A DNA stretch of 64,000 nt from Frankia sp. QA3 (GTDB lineage Bacteria > Actinomycetota > Actinomycetes > Frankiales > Frankiaceae): assembly GCF_000262465.1 (NCBI RefSeq), contig NZ_CM001489.1, forward strand, positions 5,773,652 through 5,837,651, in the 5' to 3' direction. Positions within the stretch are counted from its first letter, which is position 1. Each line of letters starts with the position of its first letter. The notes below the pieces were generated by a model. That model did no database searches. It was not told where the DNA came from and worked only from the letters and a program-made list of their open reading frames with translations. Shown here piece by piece: positions 17,919-27,184 of the stretch. Made by a program: the position numbers and the translations under genes.

Positions 17919-19088
17919 GTGATCGCACGTCGACCCGCAACCCAGCGCCCGGGCGCCCGCCCCTCCCGCGTCGCGGCGGCCGGTTCGACCGGCGCCGCCC
18001 GCCGCCGCCATTTGCCCGAGCCGGGACCCGACGGCGCGACCGGCGCGATCGGCGTGGTCGGGCCGCGCGAGCCCTGCCCCTGCGGCTCCGGGCGCCGCTA
18101 CAAGGCGTGCCACGGCGAGCGCACCCGGCCCGCGCCGGTGCTGCGGCCCTTCCTCGGCCGCCGCGACGAGCCCGACCTGGTCGCGTTGCGGGAGTTGGTG
18201 CCGAGCGCGACCGCCCCGGTGATCCTCGCGGCCGACCATCTCGCCGAGCATCCCAGGCACGCCGATCGGCGCATCACGCTGTGCACGATGCTGCCGCAGG
18301 CGGCGCCCGCGCTGGTCCGGGAGAACGGGGAGATCCTCGTCGCCATGCAGACCGCGTTGCCCGGGCTGGACGCCTCCCGTGACATCGCCGGGGCGCTCCT
18401 CGCCGCCCTCGACGCCGAACCGGGCAGCGTGGTCGACGTGCCGGCCGCCTCGTCCCAGCGCCTGGTCGAGCAGCGGCCGGACGGGCTGGCCGGGCTGCCC
18501 CGGCTCACCGACCTGCTCGATCCCGCCCCCCTGGAGATCACCGTCCACCCCGGCTTCGGCTGGTGGCTGCCGCCGTCGGACGACGACAGCGGGCCCAACC
18601 AGGAGGTGGCGGCGATGCTGGAGCGCGCCAACGCCACCGTGGTCCCCACGGTGCGGCTGTCCACTGTGCCCGCCGCGTACTGGTGTCACCCCAGCGACCG
18701 GTGGCATCTGCGCTGGGCGCTGCCGCTCGCCGCGCCGGCCGCAACCGCCGCAGGCTCGGCCGAAGCAGACCCGGCCGAAGTCGGCGCGGCCGACGCCGGC
18801 GACGTTGCCCGTTCAGAGGAGGCGTTGCTGGACGCTCTCGCCCGGCTGGCTGCGGCCGAGCGGCTCACCGTGGGCCCGGGATCCCGATTCGTCGGCTTCT
18901 TCCGGGCCGACGGCCTCGTCGTACCGGTCTGGGATCTCGCCGCGGACACCGAGGCGGAGCGTTGCGAGGAGCCGGCCGCCGCGCTGCGGCTTGCCTACCG
19001 GGAGACGCTCGCGGACCCGACCCCGCTCACCGCGCAGGAGCGCCGGGTCCGGGCCGGTCTCGTCGGCCGCAGCCTCACCCTGCGCTGA
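17919..19088 (+). CDS. SEC-C motif protein of the DUF5926 family
   Basis: The 389-residue product carries a SEC-C zinc motif EPCPCGSGRRYKACHGER, with Cys53, Cys55, Cys64 and His65 as metal ligands. The rest (LRELVPSATAPVILA, ITLCTMLPQAAPALVRENGE, VPTVRLSTVPAAYWCHP, WALPL) matches the uncharacterised DUF5926 family of actinobacteria. The start is GTG 17919 with AGGAG just upstream. An Ala-rich insert lies around residues 265-290. The motif is related to the SecA C-terminus, which contacts SecB or ribosomes, so a protein-interaction role is an inference. No enzyme residues are seen. Confidence 0.85.
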   Translation: MIARRPATQRPGARPSRVAAAGSTGAARRRHLPEPGPDGATGAIGVVGPREPCPCGSGRRYKACHGERTRPAPVLRPFLGRRDEPDLVALRELVPSATAPVILAADHLAEHPRHADRRITLCTMLPQAAPALVRENGEILVAMQTALPGLDASRDIAGALLAALDAEPGSVVDVPAASSQRLVEQRPDGLAGLPRLTDLLDPAPLEITVHPGFGWWLPPSDDDSGPNQEVAAMLERANATVVPTVRLSTVPAAYWCHPSDRWHLRWALPLAAPAATAAGSAEADPAEVGAADAGDVARSEEALLDALARLAAAERLTVGPGSRFVGFFRADGLVVPVWDLAADTEAERCEEPAAALRLAYRETLADPTPLTAQERRVRAGLVGRSLTLR

Positions 19089-19194
19089 CACGGGTGGGGG
19101 CCGGCGTCGGTCCCCACGACGGGCACGACGGGCCGGGCGCCGCCCGGCGCACCGGGCGGAGTCGGGCGGGGGCGCTCGGCAGGGAGGGATTGCG

Positions 19195-20427
19195 GTGGGC
19201 ACGATCGACAGGCCGGACAGCACGTTCGACGTCATCGTCGTCGGGGCGGGCCCCGCCGGGGGCAGCGCGGCGCGGGCGGCCGCGGCCGCCGGGGCCCGCG
19301 TCTGCGTCCTCGAACGGTCGTCGATGCCGCGGTACAAGACCTGCGGCGGCGGGCTGGTCGGCCTGTCGACCGACCACGTCGGCATCGACCTGGCCGGCCT
19401 GGTCCGTGCCTCGGTCAGCTCGATGACCATGACCTGGGACGGCCGATACACGGTCAGCCGGGGCCGGACCGGCGCCCGGCCCTGGCTGACCATGGTGATG
19501 CGGACCGACCTGGACGCCGCGCTGCTGGCCGCGGCCCAGGCGGCGGGCGCGAGCGTGCGGACCGGCGTGCAGGTGCTGGGCCTGCGCGAGTCGGGTGGCG
19601 ACCCGGTCGACCGGTCGGCAGGCGCCTCGGAGCCCGCCGCCGACGACGGCTGGGTGACCGTGCGGGTACGCGGCGGCGCCGATCTGCGTGCCCGCGTCGT
19701 CATCGGGGCGGATGGCGCCTCCGGACGTTGCGGCACCCACGTCGGCGTCCGGTGCGACCAGGTCGACGTCGGCCTGGAGGGCGAGTTCGTCGTCGACGCC
19801 GCGCTCGCCGACCGGTGGGCCGGCCGGATGCTGCTCGACTGGGGACCGGTGCCCGGCTCCTACGGCTGGCTGTTCCCCAAGGGGCGGGTGCTGACCGTGG
19901 GGGTGATCGGCGACCGAGCCCAGGGTGCCGCGCTGCGCGGCTACTACGAGCGGTTCGTCGAGCGGCTCGGGCTCACCGGCGCCCCGCGCCAGCACGATTC
20001 CGGCCACCTCACCCGGGTCCGGGCCGTCGACTCCCCGCTGCGCCGCGGCCGGGTCCTCGTCGCCGGGGACGCCGCCGGCCTGCTCGACCCGTGGACCCGG
20101 GAGGGCATCTCGTTCGCACTGCGCTCGGGCCGGCTCGCCGGGGAGGCGGCCGCGGGGGCGGTCGGCGCCGCCGGTGCCGCCGGGCCCGTCGGCTCGGCCG
20201 CCCTGGACGCCTACCCCGCCCGCGTCGAGGCGGTCCTGGGCCCGGAGATGGCGGCGGGCAGGGAGGTGCTCGGCGCGTTCACCCGGCGGCCGGGCGTGAT
20301 GCATGCGCTCATGGCGGGCCCGGGCACCTTCGGCCTGTTCACCCGGCTCATCCAGGGCCGCACGACGGTCGCCCGCCAGCTGCGGCGCCCCGGAGTCCGG
20401 GCGGCGGTGGCGGCGCTGGGCCGCTGA
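19195..20427 (+). CDS. Geranylgeranyl-reductase-family FAD oxidoreductase
   Basis: The 410-residue flavoprotein has FAD motif VVGAGPAGGSAARAAA (16-31), the family signature YKTCGGGL, and the conserved GDAAGLLDPWTREGISFALRSG loop split around residue 305. Members reduce isoprenoid double bonds of geranylgeranyl lipids, menaquinone side chains or polyprenols. GTG 19195 is chosen because AGGGAGGG at 19181-19188 lies six bases upstream. It is 106 bases after the DUF5926 gene. The likely substrate is a menaquinone or lipid side chain, but sequence alone cannot decide. Confidence 0.88.
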   Translation: MGTIDRPDSTFDVIVVGAGPAGGSAARAAAAAGARVCVLERSSMPRYKTCGGGLVGLSTDHVGIDLAGLVRASVSSMTMTWDGRYTVSRGRTGARPWLTMVMRTDLDAALLAAAQAAGASVRTGVQVLGLRESGGDPVDRSAGASEPAADDGWVTVRVRGGADLRARVVIGADGASGRCGTHVGVRCDQVDVGLEGEFVVDAALADRWAGRMLLDWGPVPGSYGWLFPKGRVLTVGVIGDRAQGAALRGYYERFVERLGLTGAPRQHDSGHLTRVRAVDSPLRRGRVLVAGDAAGLLDPWTREGISFALRSGRLAGEAAAGAVGAAGAAGPVGSAALDAYPARVEAVLGPEMAAGREVLGAFTRRPGVMHALMAGPGTFGLFTRLIQGRTTVARQLRRPGVRAAVAALGR

Positions 20428-20469
20428 GCCGGCCGCCGCCGCCCGGCCAGGTCGGCGAGGTACAGCCGC

Positions 20470-23400
20470 TCAGCGGGGGCGGCTGCCGTGCGCCTCGCCG
20501 AAGCGTTCGGCCACGGCGCCCGCGATCTCCCGGTAGGCCGTTCGGGTCTCCCGCTTCAGGTCCGACAGCACGATTCGCCCACCGTCGGCCAGGTGGGGGT
20601 CGAAGGGGACCCGCACCACCCGCCGGGTCCGCGCCTCGAAGTGGCGGACGAGGGCGTCGACGTCGACCCGTTCGCCCTGCGCCGGGAACATCGAGATCAC
20701 CGCGACCGCCTCGCGGACCTGCTCGGCGTACCCGTGCGCGTCCAGCCAGTCCAGCGTGGCGCTGGCGCTGGAGCCGCCGTCCGCGGTCGCGCTGCTCACG
20801 ATCACCAGCGTGTCGGCGAGCTCCAGCACCCCGTGCATGGCGCTGTGCAGGATGCCCGTTCCGCAGTCGGTCAGCAGGATCGAATAGTGCCGCTGAAGCA
20901 GATCGTCCACGGCTCGGTAGTCGTCGTCACCGAAGGTGTCGGACAGCTCCGGGTCGTTGGCCGAGGCCAGCACCTCCAACCGCGAGTCGGCCTGGGACAG
21001 GTACTTGCGGACGTCCACGTACCGGTGCAGGCGCGGGGCGTCCTCCAGCAGCTCCCGCACGGTGTGCGCGGAGGTGCGCGGCACCTTGGAACCGAGGGTG
21101 CCGCGGTCGGGGTTGGCGTCGATCGCCACCACCCGGTCGCCGCGCAGGCTGGCCAGGGTCGAACCGACCGCCACGGTGGTCGTGGTCTTGCCGACCCCAC
21201 CCTTGAGGGACAGGACCGCGATCCGGTGGCAGTCCAGCAGCGGGGTGCGGATCCGGGCGATCTGCCGGCGGTCGCGGACCTCGTCGGGCGATGGTCCGGG
21301 ATTCACCGCGCCGGCCGACACCTGGTACACGAGCTTGCGCCAGCCGCGGGAGGCCGTCTGCGGCGGCGGGGGTAGCAGGGCGCTGGTGAGCAGCCCGGCG
21401 CGGCCGCCGGCATCGTGCGGACCCGGGTCCGCGGGGGCCGGCCGGCGCGTCCCGCCAGGCCTCATCCCGGCGGCCGGACGATCGTCGGACGGATACGGGT
21501 CGGACCCGTCCGCGCGGTGTCGCCGAGTCTGGCCGAGATGGGCGTCGCCGTCCGGATATGGAGCGTATGGGTCGACGGAGAGCGATGGCCCGTCGTCCGG
21601 GTAGGGGTCGTAGTCCGGGCGCGATCCACGGCCGAGGCGTGACCCGCGGCTCGGCCACGGCCCGCCGTCCTGATGCGGCCCGCCGTCCTGGTGCGGGGTG
21701 TGGTCCTGGCGGCGCCCATGGTCCTGGCGGCGCCCATGGTCCTGGCGGGGCTGCGGATCCTCGCGGGTGTGCCGGGAGGAATCGCGGCGATCCTGCTGGG
21801 GGCCGTGGTCCGGCCGGGACTCGGGGTCGTTGCGGGCGCCGCGGTGGCGTCCGGACCCGGTGCCCCGCTGGGAGCGCTGCCGGTCGGCGTCCGACAGGCG
21901 TCCGGACCGGCCGTACGCGTCGTCGTCGGGGTACGGGGCCTGTCCCGGCGGCGGTCCGGGTGTCACCCGGCCGGACGCGTACGGCGCACCGGCGGTGGGC
22001 GGCGCACCGGCGGTGGGCGGGCCGGCGGTGGGCGGCGGGCCGGGAAGGGCACTGCCGCGGCCGAGCGCCTCCTGCGGGATGACGCGGTGGTGGCTGTCCG
22101 CGTGCGGCGTGGGGTGGGGCGTGCCGCGGCCGGATGCGTCGGTCGGCCGGCCCTGGTAGGCCCGGCTCGGGTGGGGCGGCTGGGCGGGCGGGCGGTGCTG
22201 GCGCGTCTCGCCTGGGTGCGGGGCCTCGGACGTCGGGGTGCCGTAACCGGCCGGGCGGGCCGGCGGCACGGTGGGATCGCGCAGCCAGGAAGGGACGCGC
22301 CCGTGCGCGGCGGGAATCGACGCCGGCCCGGTGAGGGGGCCACCGAGGGTGATCGCGCCGGTCGCCGCGCTGCCGGAGGGTGGCGGGGGAGCCGGGTACT
22401 CGGTCGAGGGACGGTACTCGTCGAAGCGCTCGCCGTGGGCCGCGCCGGCGTCGGCGCCGGCGCCGGGCAGGGGAATCGGCATGGTCGATCGCGGATCGAT
22501 CGGGGCCGGCGCGGCCGCCCACCGTGGATCCTCCGGCCGCTGCCGCGCCGCGCCGCCCGCCCAGCCGGTCGAACCATCGGCCACGGCGCCGGGCGGGGGA
22601 AAAACCGCTGAGCCGGCCGGACCGTCCGGCTGCTCGCGGGGGACCACCGGCGTGGCGTAGCGCGCCGTGGGCGGGGCGGGCGGGGGCAGCACGCCCGGCG
22701 ATGGTGCCTGCGGGCCGGGGGGCGGTGCCTGGGGGGCGGGTGCCGGTTGGTGTCGGGGTGAAGCTGCCGGGGGGCTGGGCGGGAGCGGGTCCCCACGCCA
22801 GGCGCGGGTCTCGGCCGGTGGGGCCGGCGGGTACGACTGACCGAACGCCCCGCCCGGGGTCAGCGGGAACCGGTCGAGCAGCGGATCGAACGTGCGCGTC
22901 TCGATCGGGAGCATCCGGCCGTTGCCGCTGCTCCAGCCGGGCTGGGCGGCGGGATCCGGGCCCGGGCCGGGATCGGACTGGCGGATCGACGGCCAGGTGT
23001 CGGAGACGGCCGGTGGCGCCGAGTGGCCGGCTCGTTCTGCCGGGAGGGCGCCCGCGTGGCCGCCGCCTCGCGGGACGGCGTCGACCGACCAGCCCTGGCC
23101 ACCGGCGGGACCGCGCCCGGCCGTGCCCTCCGCGGGCCATCCGGCACCGGGCTGCCCCACCGCTGCGGACCATCCGGAACCGGCCGCGGCGGCGCTGGCT
23201 CCCCCCTCGCCGGGCGGCGGGGTCGACGGCCGGGCGGCCGGCAGCCGGCCCTGCGGCCAGGACGGATGCCCAGGTCCCGGCAGCGCGCTCCCGCCGGCCG
23301 GCCCGCGGGCCGAGCCATGGCCGGGCGACTGCGCCCGCCCGGGTTCGGCGATGGCCCGCCCGGGTTCGCCGATGGCCCAACCGGCGTTGCCGATGGCCCG

Positions 23401-23481
23401 GCTGGTGTCGCCGTTGGCCCGCTCGGTGTCGGTCACATCGCCGACCTGGATGGCGCTGATCTCCCGACCGTCGCCGTTCAC
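20470..23481 (-). CDS. MinD/ParA-like ATPase with long disordered N-terminus
   Basis: The 1003-residue product ends in a MinD/ParA ATPase domain: deviant Walker A KGGVGKT at 760-766, VVAIDANPDRG, an ILLTDCGTGI switch and VVSSATADGGSSASATLDWL. Residues 1-680 are Pro/Gly/Arg/Asp-rich and disordered, with repeats such as QDHGRRQDHGRRQDH. The architecture recalls EspI and SCO5717-like ATPases linked with type VII secretion or cell-envelope positioning; no ESX gene is in the window, so this is only an analogy. GTG 23481 has GGGGAG eight bases upstream. It may position or regulate a membrane-associated partner. Confidence 0.85.
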   Translation of the reverse strand: MNGDGREISAIQVGDVTDTERANGDTSRAIGNAGWAIGEPGRAIAEPGRAQSPGHGSARGPAGGSALPGPGHPSWPQGRLPAARPSTPPPGEGGASAAAAGSGWSAAVGQPGAGWPAEGTAGRGPAGGQGWSVDAVPRGGGHAGALPAERAGHSAPPAVSDTWPSIRQSDPGPGPDPAAQPGWSSGNGRMLPIETRTFDPLLDRFPLTPGGAFGQSYPPAPPAETRAWRGDPLPPSPPAASPRHQPAPAPQAPPPGPQAPSPGVLPPPAPPTARYATPVVPREQPDGPAGSAVFPPPGAVADGSTGWAGGAARQRPEDPRWAAAPAPIDPRSTMPIPLPGAGADAGAAHGERFDEYRPSTEYPAPPPPSGSAATGAITLGGPLTGPASIPAAHGRVPSWLRDPTVPPARPAGYGTPTSEAPHPGETRQHRPPAQPPHPSRAYQGRPTDASGRGTPHPTPHADSHHRVIPQEALGRGSALPGPPPTAGPPTAGAPPTAGAPYASGRVTPGPPPGQAPYPDDDAYGRSGRLSDADRQRSQRGTGSGRHRGARNDPESRPDHGPQQDRRDSSRHTREDPQPRQDHGRRQDHGRRQDHTPHQDGGPHQDGGPWPSRGSRLGRGSRPDYDPYPDDGPSLSVDPYAPYPDGDAHLGQTRRHRADGSDPYPSDDRPAAGMRPGGTRRPAPADPGPHDAGGRAGLLTSALLPPPPQTASRGWRKLVYQVSAGAVNPGPSPDEVRDRRQIARIRTPLLDCHRIAVLSLKGGVGKTTTTVAVGSTLASLRGDRVVAIDANPDRGTLGSKVPRTSAHTVRELLEDAPRLHRYVDVRKYLSQADSRLEVLASANDPELSDTFGDDDYRAVDDLLQRHYSILLTDCGTGILHSAMHGVLELADTLVIVSSATADGGSSASATLDWLDAHGYAEQVREAVAVISMFPAQGERVDVDALVRHFEARTRRVVRVPFDPHLADGGRIVLSDLKRETRTAYREIAGAVAERFGEAHGSRPR
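21703..21748. repeat. 18-bp tandem repeat inside the ParA-like gene
   Basis: GTCCTGGCGGCGCCCATG occurs at 21703-21720 and 21721-21738 with a third partial copy. It encodes part of the QDHGRR repeats on the minus strand. A second Pro/Thr/Ala repeat tract lies near 21985-22040. Confidence 0.8.
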
Positions 23482-23849
23482 GGGCGGACTCCCCGCAGGG
23501 CTAGGCCTCGGGCTGGATCTTCCGATCCGGGCTTTCCCTCCGCGATGTCCAAGGGTCTCCCCTCCGATCGGGCGAGCCGAGCCATGCGGCCGGGGCTATC
23601 TGACGCCCGTGCGTGGGGGACGGTACGCCGGTCCGCGGCGAGCGGAACCGACCGTCCGTTGCAGGACGTGGCCAGCCGGACCGGTCCGGCAGGTTGAACC
23701 AGAATGACATGCGGTGGGACGGACCGCACGGGCCGGTGCGTCCCCAGTGCCGTGGCTCGCCCGTGTCGCTTGAGGAACGTCCAGCTCGCGCGGTTCGAGA
23801 CCGGGCGCTGCATGGGATAAGCCGGACGAAGCTGGGCAGGGACGCGACG
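23482..23849. other. Divergent intergenic region
   Basis: The 368 bases separate the ParA-like gene (leftward) from the PAP2 gene (rightward). Only shadow frames cross it. It should contain both promoters, but I cannot assign clear -35/-10 elements. Confidence 0.4.
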
Positions 23850-24923
23850 ATGCCATCGGGTACCCGCGGGATTCGCCGGGGCGCGCAGGCTGCCGCCCTG
23901 GCGTTTGTGGTGCTTGCGATCGTGGTCGACGCCGGCTGGTCGCCGGTGGTGGAGAACGACGCCGACGTCGCGGAGGCGCTCGGCCGGCTGTCGGCCACCA
24001 CGGGCTGGCTGGTGAGCGCGCTGCGAGGGGTGAGCGAGGTGTTCCACCCGACGGTCTTCCGGGCGCTCGCGGTGGTCGGCGCCGCCGCGCTGTGGTGGCG
24101 TTCCCGCCGCGGTGGCGTCGGCCGAGCCGATCCGGCCACCACCCGCCGACTGGCACTGTTCGCCCTGGTGACGGTCGGCGTCGGGGGGCTGCTGGTGACG
24201 GGGTTCAAGGAGCTGATCGGGCGGGCCCGCCCGTCGTTCACCAATCCGGTGGCGCACGCCGCCGGGCTCAGCTTCCCCTCCGGGCATGCGCTCGGCGCGA
24301 TGGTCGCCGCCGTCGTCTGCCTCGTCGCGGTCCGGGCCGTCACCGGCCGCCCGCCGCGATGGCCCTGGTGGGTCGGGTCGGGGGTGGTCGTCGCGCTGAC
24401 CGGCTTCTCCCGGCTCGGGCTGGGGGTGCACTTCCTGTCCGACGTCCTCGGCGGCTACCTGCTCGGCGTCGCGTGGGCGTTGGGGATGGCGGCCCTGCTG
24501 CGTCCCTGGCGGCCGGGTGACGTCGCCCCCGGATCGGGGCCGGCCGGCCCCGATCCGGCGGAGCAGGCTCATCGGTACGGCGACCAGCGGGCGTCGGCGT
24601 CCCGGTACCGCAGGCTGTCGATCCGGATACGGAACTGGGCTGCGACGGTCGTGCTGCTGGCCAGCACCGGGAGCACGCTGGTGACCAGTTTCAACTCACG
24701 GACAGCCCGCAGGACGGCGAAGCCCTCCCAGGCCGTGACATCGAAGCCGTATTCGCGCGCCAGGTCGCGATGGGCCCGCGGGTCGTGGCCGAAACGCACC
24801 CGGCCGACCGCGACCGGGACGAGATCCCATTCGGCCGGGCCGACGCTCGTGGCGTCGAAGTCGCACATCAGTACCCGGCCGTCCGCTGCCCGGATCAGGT
24901 TGCCCAGGTGGGCGTCGCCGTGA
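23850..24923 (+). CDS. PAP2-family membrane phosphatase with C-terminal tail overlapping the next gene
   Basis: The protein has the three PAP2 motifs: K120-x6-R127-P128 (KELIGRARP), PSGH at 143-146 and SRxxxxxHxxxD at 187-198. It should dephosphorylate a lipid such as undecaprenyl pyrophosphate or phosphatidic acid at the outer membrane face. About five helices surround the motifs. ATG 23850 has GCAGGGA upstream. The PAP2 domain ends near residue 220, but the frame stays open to residue 357, and its last 118 codons lie antisense to the phosphotransferase gene. The tail is Arg/Ser/Thr-rich and probably disordered or not translated in full. See findings. Confidence 0.82.
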   Translation: MPSGTRGIRRGAQAAALAFVVLAIVVDAGWSPVVENDADVAEALGRLSATTGWLVSALRGVSEVFHPTVFRALAVVGAAALWWRSRRGGVGRADPATTRRLALFALVTVGVGGLLVTGFKELIGRARPSFTNPVAHAAGLSFPSGHALGAMVAAVVCLVAVRAVTGRPPRWPWWVGSGVVVALTGFSRLGLGVHFLSDVLGGYLLGVAWALGMAALLRPWRPGDVAPGSGPAGPDPAEQAHRYGDQRASASRYRRLSIRIRNWAATVVLLASTGSTLVTSFNSRTARRTAKPSQAVTSKPYSRARSRWARGSWPKRTRPTATGTRSHSAGPTLVASKSHISTRPSAARIRLPRWASP

Positions 24924-25549
24924 ACGACGGCGGTCGGCAGCGCGTAGCGGACGGTGCCGAGCGCCGCGGTGACGCGTTCGGTCATGCGTTCGAGGAACCG
25001 GCGGTCGGCGCCGGGTAACGACTCGGCGTCGGATAATCGCCGCCGGACGTCGTCGAGGGGGTCCCAGCGGGGCAGGGGTGGCCTGGGCGGGTCGAGGGCG
25101 TGCAGGGCGCGCAGCAGGGCGGCGAGGTCCCCCGCGCGCGGGGGCGGGCCGGCGGGTGACGCGCCGGTGGGCGTCGCGTCGACCCAGACGGTCGCGACGA
25201 AGCCACCGGCCTCGACCGGGGCTGGCACGCCGGGCATGAGGCGGACGGCGGGGGCGTGCCGATCGGCCAGCCAGCCGGCCACCCGGACCACCTTCGCCAC
25301 CCGGTGCGTCATCGCGGCGGAGCCGGTGATGCGCACGATCGCGCCCGCGCGGGGCAACCGGTACACGGCGTTCACCGTCCGTTTGACCAGGACCGCGCCC
25401 GCGTCGTCGAGGCCGGCGCGGGCGGCGATCTCGGCGACGGCGCGGCGGGTGGCCGCCGCCGTGAAACGGGCCCGACCCGGCGGATCGGGGCGGTCTGGCG
25501 GGCCGGGTGGATCCGGCCGAGCAGGACTGTCGTCGGCCATCGCCGCCAT
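24569..25549 (-). CDS. Aminoglycoside-phosphotransferase-family kinase
   Basis: The 326-residue product has APH catalytic residues: HGDAHLGN at 210-217 (Brenner motif with Asp212 and Asn217) and DFD at 230-232 for Mg binding, with ATP-site Lys in the VRITGSAAMTHRVAKVV region. It should phosphorylate a small-molecule hydroxyl; real targets in actinobacteria are often not aminoglycosides. ATG 25549 or 25540 is the start; the first 25 residues are Pro/Asp-rich. It lies 93 bases after the TPR-like gene on the same strand and may be cotranscribed. The 3' 355 bases overlap the PAP2 reading frame. Confidence 0.88.
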   Translation of the reverse strand: MAAMADDSPARPDPPGPPDRPDPPGRARFTAAATRRAVAEIAARAGLDDAGAVLVKRTVNAVYRLPRAGAIVRITGSAAMTHRVAKVVRVAGWLADRHAPAVRLMPGVPAPVEAGGFVATVWVDATPTGASPAGPPPRAGDLAALLRALHALDPPRPPLPRWDPLDDVRRRLSDAESLPGADRRFLERMTERVTAALGTVRYALPTAVVHGDAHLGNLIRAADGRVLMCDFDATSVGPAEWDLVPVAVGRVRFGHDPRAHRDLAREYGFDVTAWEGFAVLRAVRELKLVTSVLPVLASSTTVAAQFRIRIDSLRYRDADARWSPYR

Positions 25550-25642
25550 CCTCCCGATCGAGGGACACCGGGTCGGGGTGCCGGGACGGGCAGCGGGCCG
25601 CTGGGCGCGGCGCGCGGGCCTGGTCCGGCGGGGTGGGTCAGC

Positions 25643-27184
25643 TCAGACGGTCAGGCCTGGCGCGGTGATCGCACCAGGGCCGGGCCGCTGGCCGGCGGCG
25701 GAGCGTTGCCATTCCCGGACGAGCAGGGCGAGCTCCCGGACCTCACGCACCTCGCTGTGCGGGCGGGTCGCGGACAGCAGCTGGTCGGCGCGTCCGGAGA
25801 CGGAGGCGACCGTGCGTCCCCAGGAGATCTGGATTGCCTCGGTGGCCAGGTCACAGACCCGTTCGAGCTCCAGGCGCCCCTGGCGGGCGAGGGCGAGGGC
25901 GAGGTCCAGCCGGATCACCGAGCGGAAGCCGGGGGCGTTCATCGCGTCGAGTTTCGGCATCGCGAGCTCGGCGTGCTCCTGCGCCGCCTGCGGCCGGCCG
26001 AGCAGGCACAGCGCGGTGGTGGCGTTGTAGGACACCTCGACCGGGTTGAAGTTCTCGAAGCTCGGCCCCGGGCGCCCCCACTGGTCCGGGGGGATCAGAT
26101 CCGCCAGGTCGTAGGCCTGGTCCAACGCCTGGGCGGCGCCGCGCACGTCACCGAGGGCGGCCAGGGCGCGGGCCACCTGGCAGATCAGCCGGGCGCGCAC
26201 GGGGCCGTCGCCGACGTGGGTCAGCCCGTCGCGGGCGAGGCGGAGGGCCTCGTCCGGGCGGCCGGCGTAGAACTCGTTGACCGCGGCGACCTCCCGGGCG
26301 GAACCGCGCAGCGGCCCCTCCCCGGCGAGTCCCCCGGCCTGGAAACCGAGGGTGGTCAGCGACCGGGCGGTCTCGATGTCGCCGAGCTTGAAGGCCGCGT
26401 CGGCGCCGAGGACCGCGACCCGGCCGGTGAGCATGTCGCGGCGGCGGGCGTCCCCGGCCGGCATCGAGCGGCGGCCGAGCCGTTCCAGCCCCCGGCGCAG
26501 GCGGGCGGTCTGGGCGAAGATGTGCGCGGGCGGGGTCGCCTCGTGGGCGTCGAGGAGGTCGCCGAGCATGTCGTCGGCGCGCTCCAGCGCGAGCTGGATC
26601 GGGCTGGCCGCGAGGACGTCGGAGACCTCCATGATCTGGCCCTCGGCGAGGATCGCGGTCATCATCGCCGCTCCGGCGTACCGGTGGAACTGCCGGCGGT
26701 CGGAGACGCCCGGGGCCGCGGGCCGCGGGGCGGGGGCCACCGCGTCGGCGGGTGCGGGGCCGGCCGCGGTCGGCGTGAACGCGGCCGGGGCACCGAACAT
26801 CATCAGCGAGTGCGTGGAGGGCGCCGCGCAGGACGGGTACGGGCCGCCCGGCGACCACCCGGACCTGACCGGGCCGGCCGGGCCGAACGGCTCCTGACCG
26901 AACAGGACCGAGGAGCGGGCCAGGTCCGCGAGGTCGTCCGCGGCCCAGAGCTGCTGGGCGGACGGGGCGCTGATGGGGCCGAGGTCACACCGGTCGATCG
27001 GCGGCTGCGTGGGCGGCTCCGGTGGGTAGTCCTCGGGGTGATCGTCCGGGGGGGTTCGGGCCGGCGGGATGTTGATCGACTCGCTCGTCGCTCGCCGGAC
27101 CGGGGGAGGGCCGGAGTGACCGGTCGGGCCCGTGGATCCGTGATCGGATCCACGGCCCGGTGAAGATCCGCTCGACTGCGGCAT
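25643..27184 (-). CDS. TPR-like helical-repeat protein
   Basis: The 513-residue product starts at ATG 27184 with AAGGAAGGA eight bases upstream. The first 165 residues are Pro/Ser-rich and disordered. From about 170 the sequence is alpha-helical with TPR-like periodicity (AAFKLGDIETARSLTTLGFQ, AVNEFYAGRPDEALRLARDG, QVARALAALGDVRGAAQALD, ALCLLGRPQAAQEHAELAMP). TPR scaffolds bind peptides or partner proteins, often in transcriptional regulators of actinobacteria, but I see no HTH. It may control the downstream APH gene product. Confidence 0.72.
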   Translation of the reverse strand: MPQSSGSSPGRGSDHGSTGPTGHSGPPPVRRATSESINIPPARTPPDDHPEDYPPEPPTQPPIDRCDLGPISAPSAQQLWAADDLADLARSSVLFGQEPFGPAGPVRSGWSPGGPYPSCAAPSTHSLMMFGAPAAFTPTAAGPAPADAVAPAPRPAAPGVSDRRQFHRYAGAAMMTAILAEGQIMEVSDVLAASPIQLALERADDMLGDLLDAHEATPPAHIFAQTARLRRGLERLGRRSMPAGDARRRDMLTGRVAVLGADAAFKLGDIETARSLTTLGFQAGGLAGEGPLRGSAREVAAVNEFYAGRPDEALRLARDGLTHVGDGPVRARLICQVARALAALGDVRGAAQALDQAYDLADLIPPDQWGRPGPSFENFNPVEVSYNATTALCLLGRPQAAQEHAELAMPKLDAMNAPGFRSVIRLDLALALARQGRLELERVCDLATEAIQISWGRTVASVSGRADQLLSATRPHSEVREVRELALLVREWQRSAAGQRPGPGAITAPGLTV

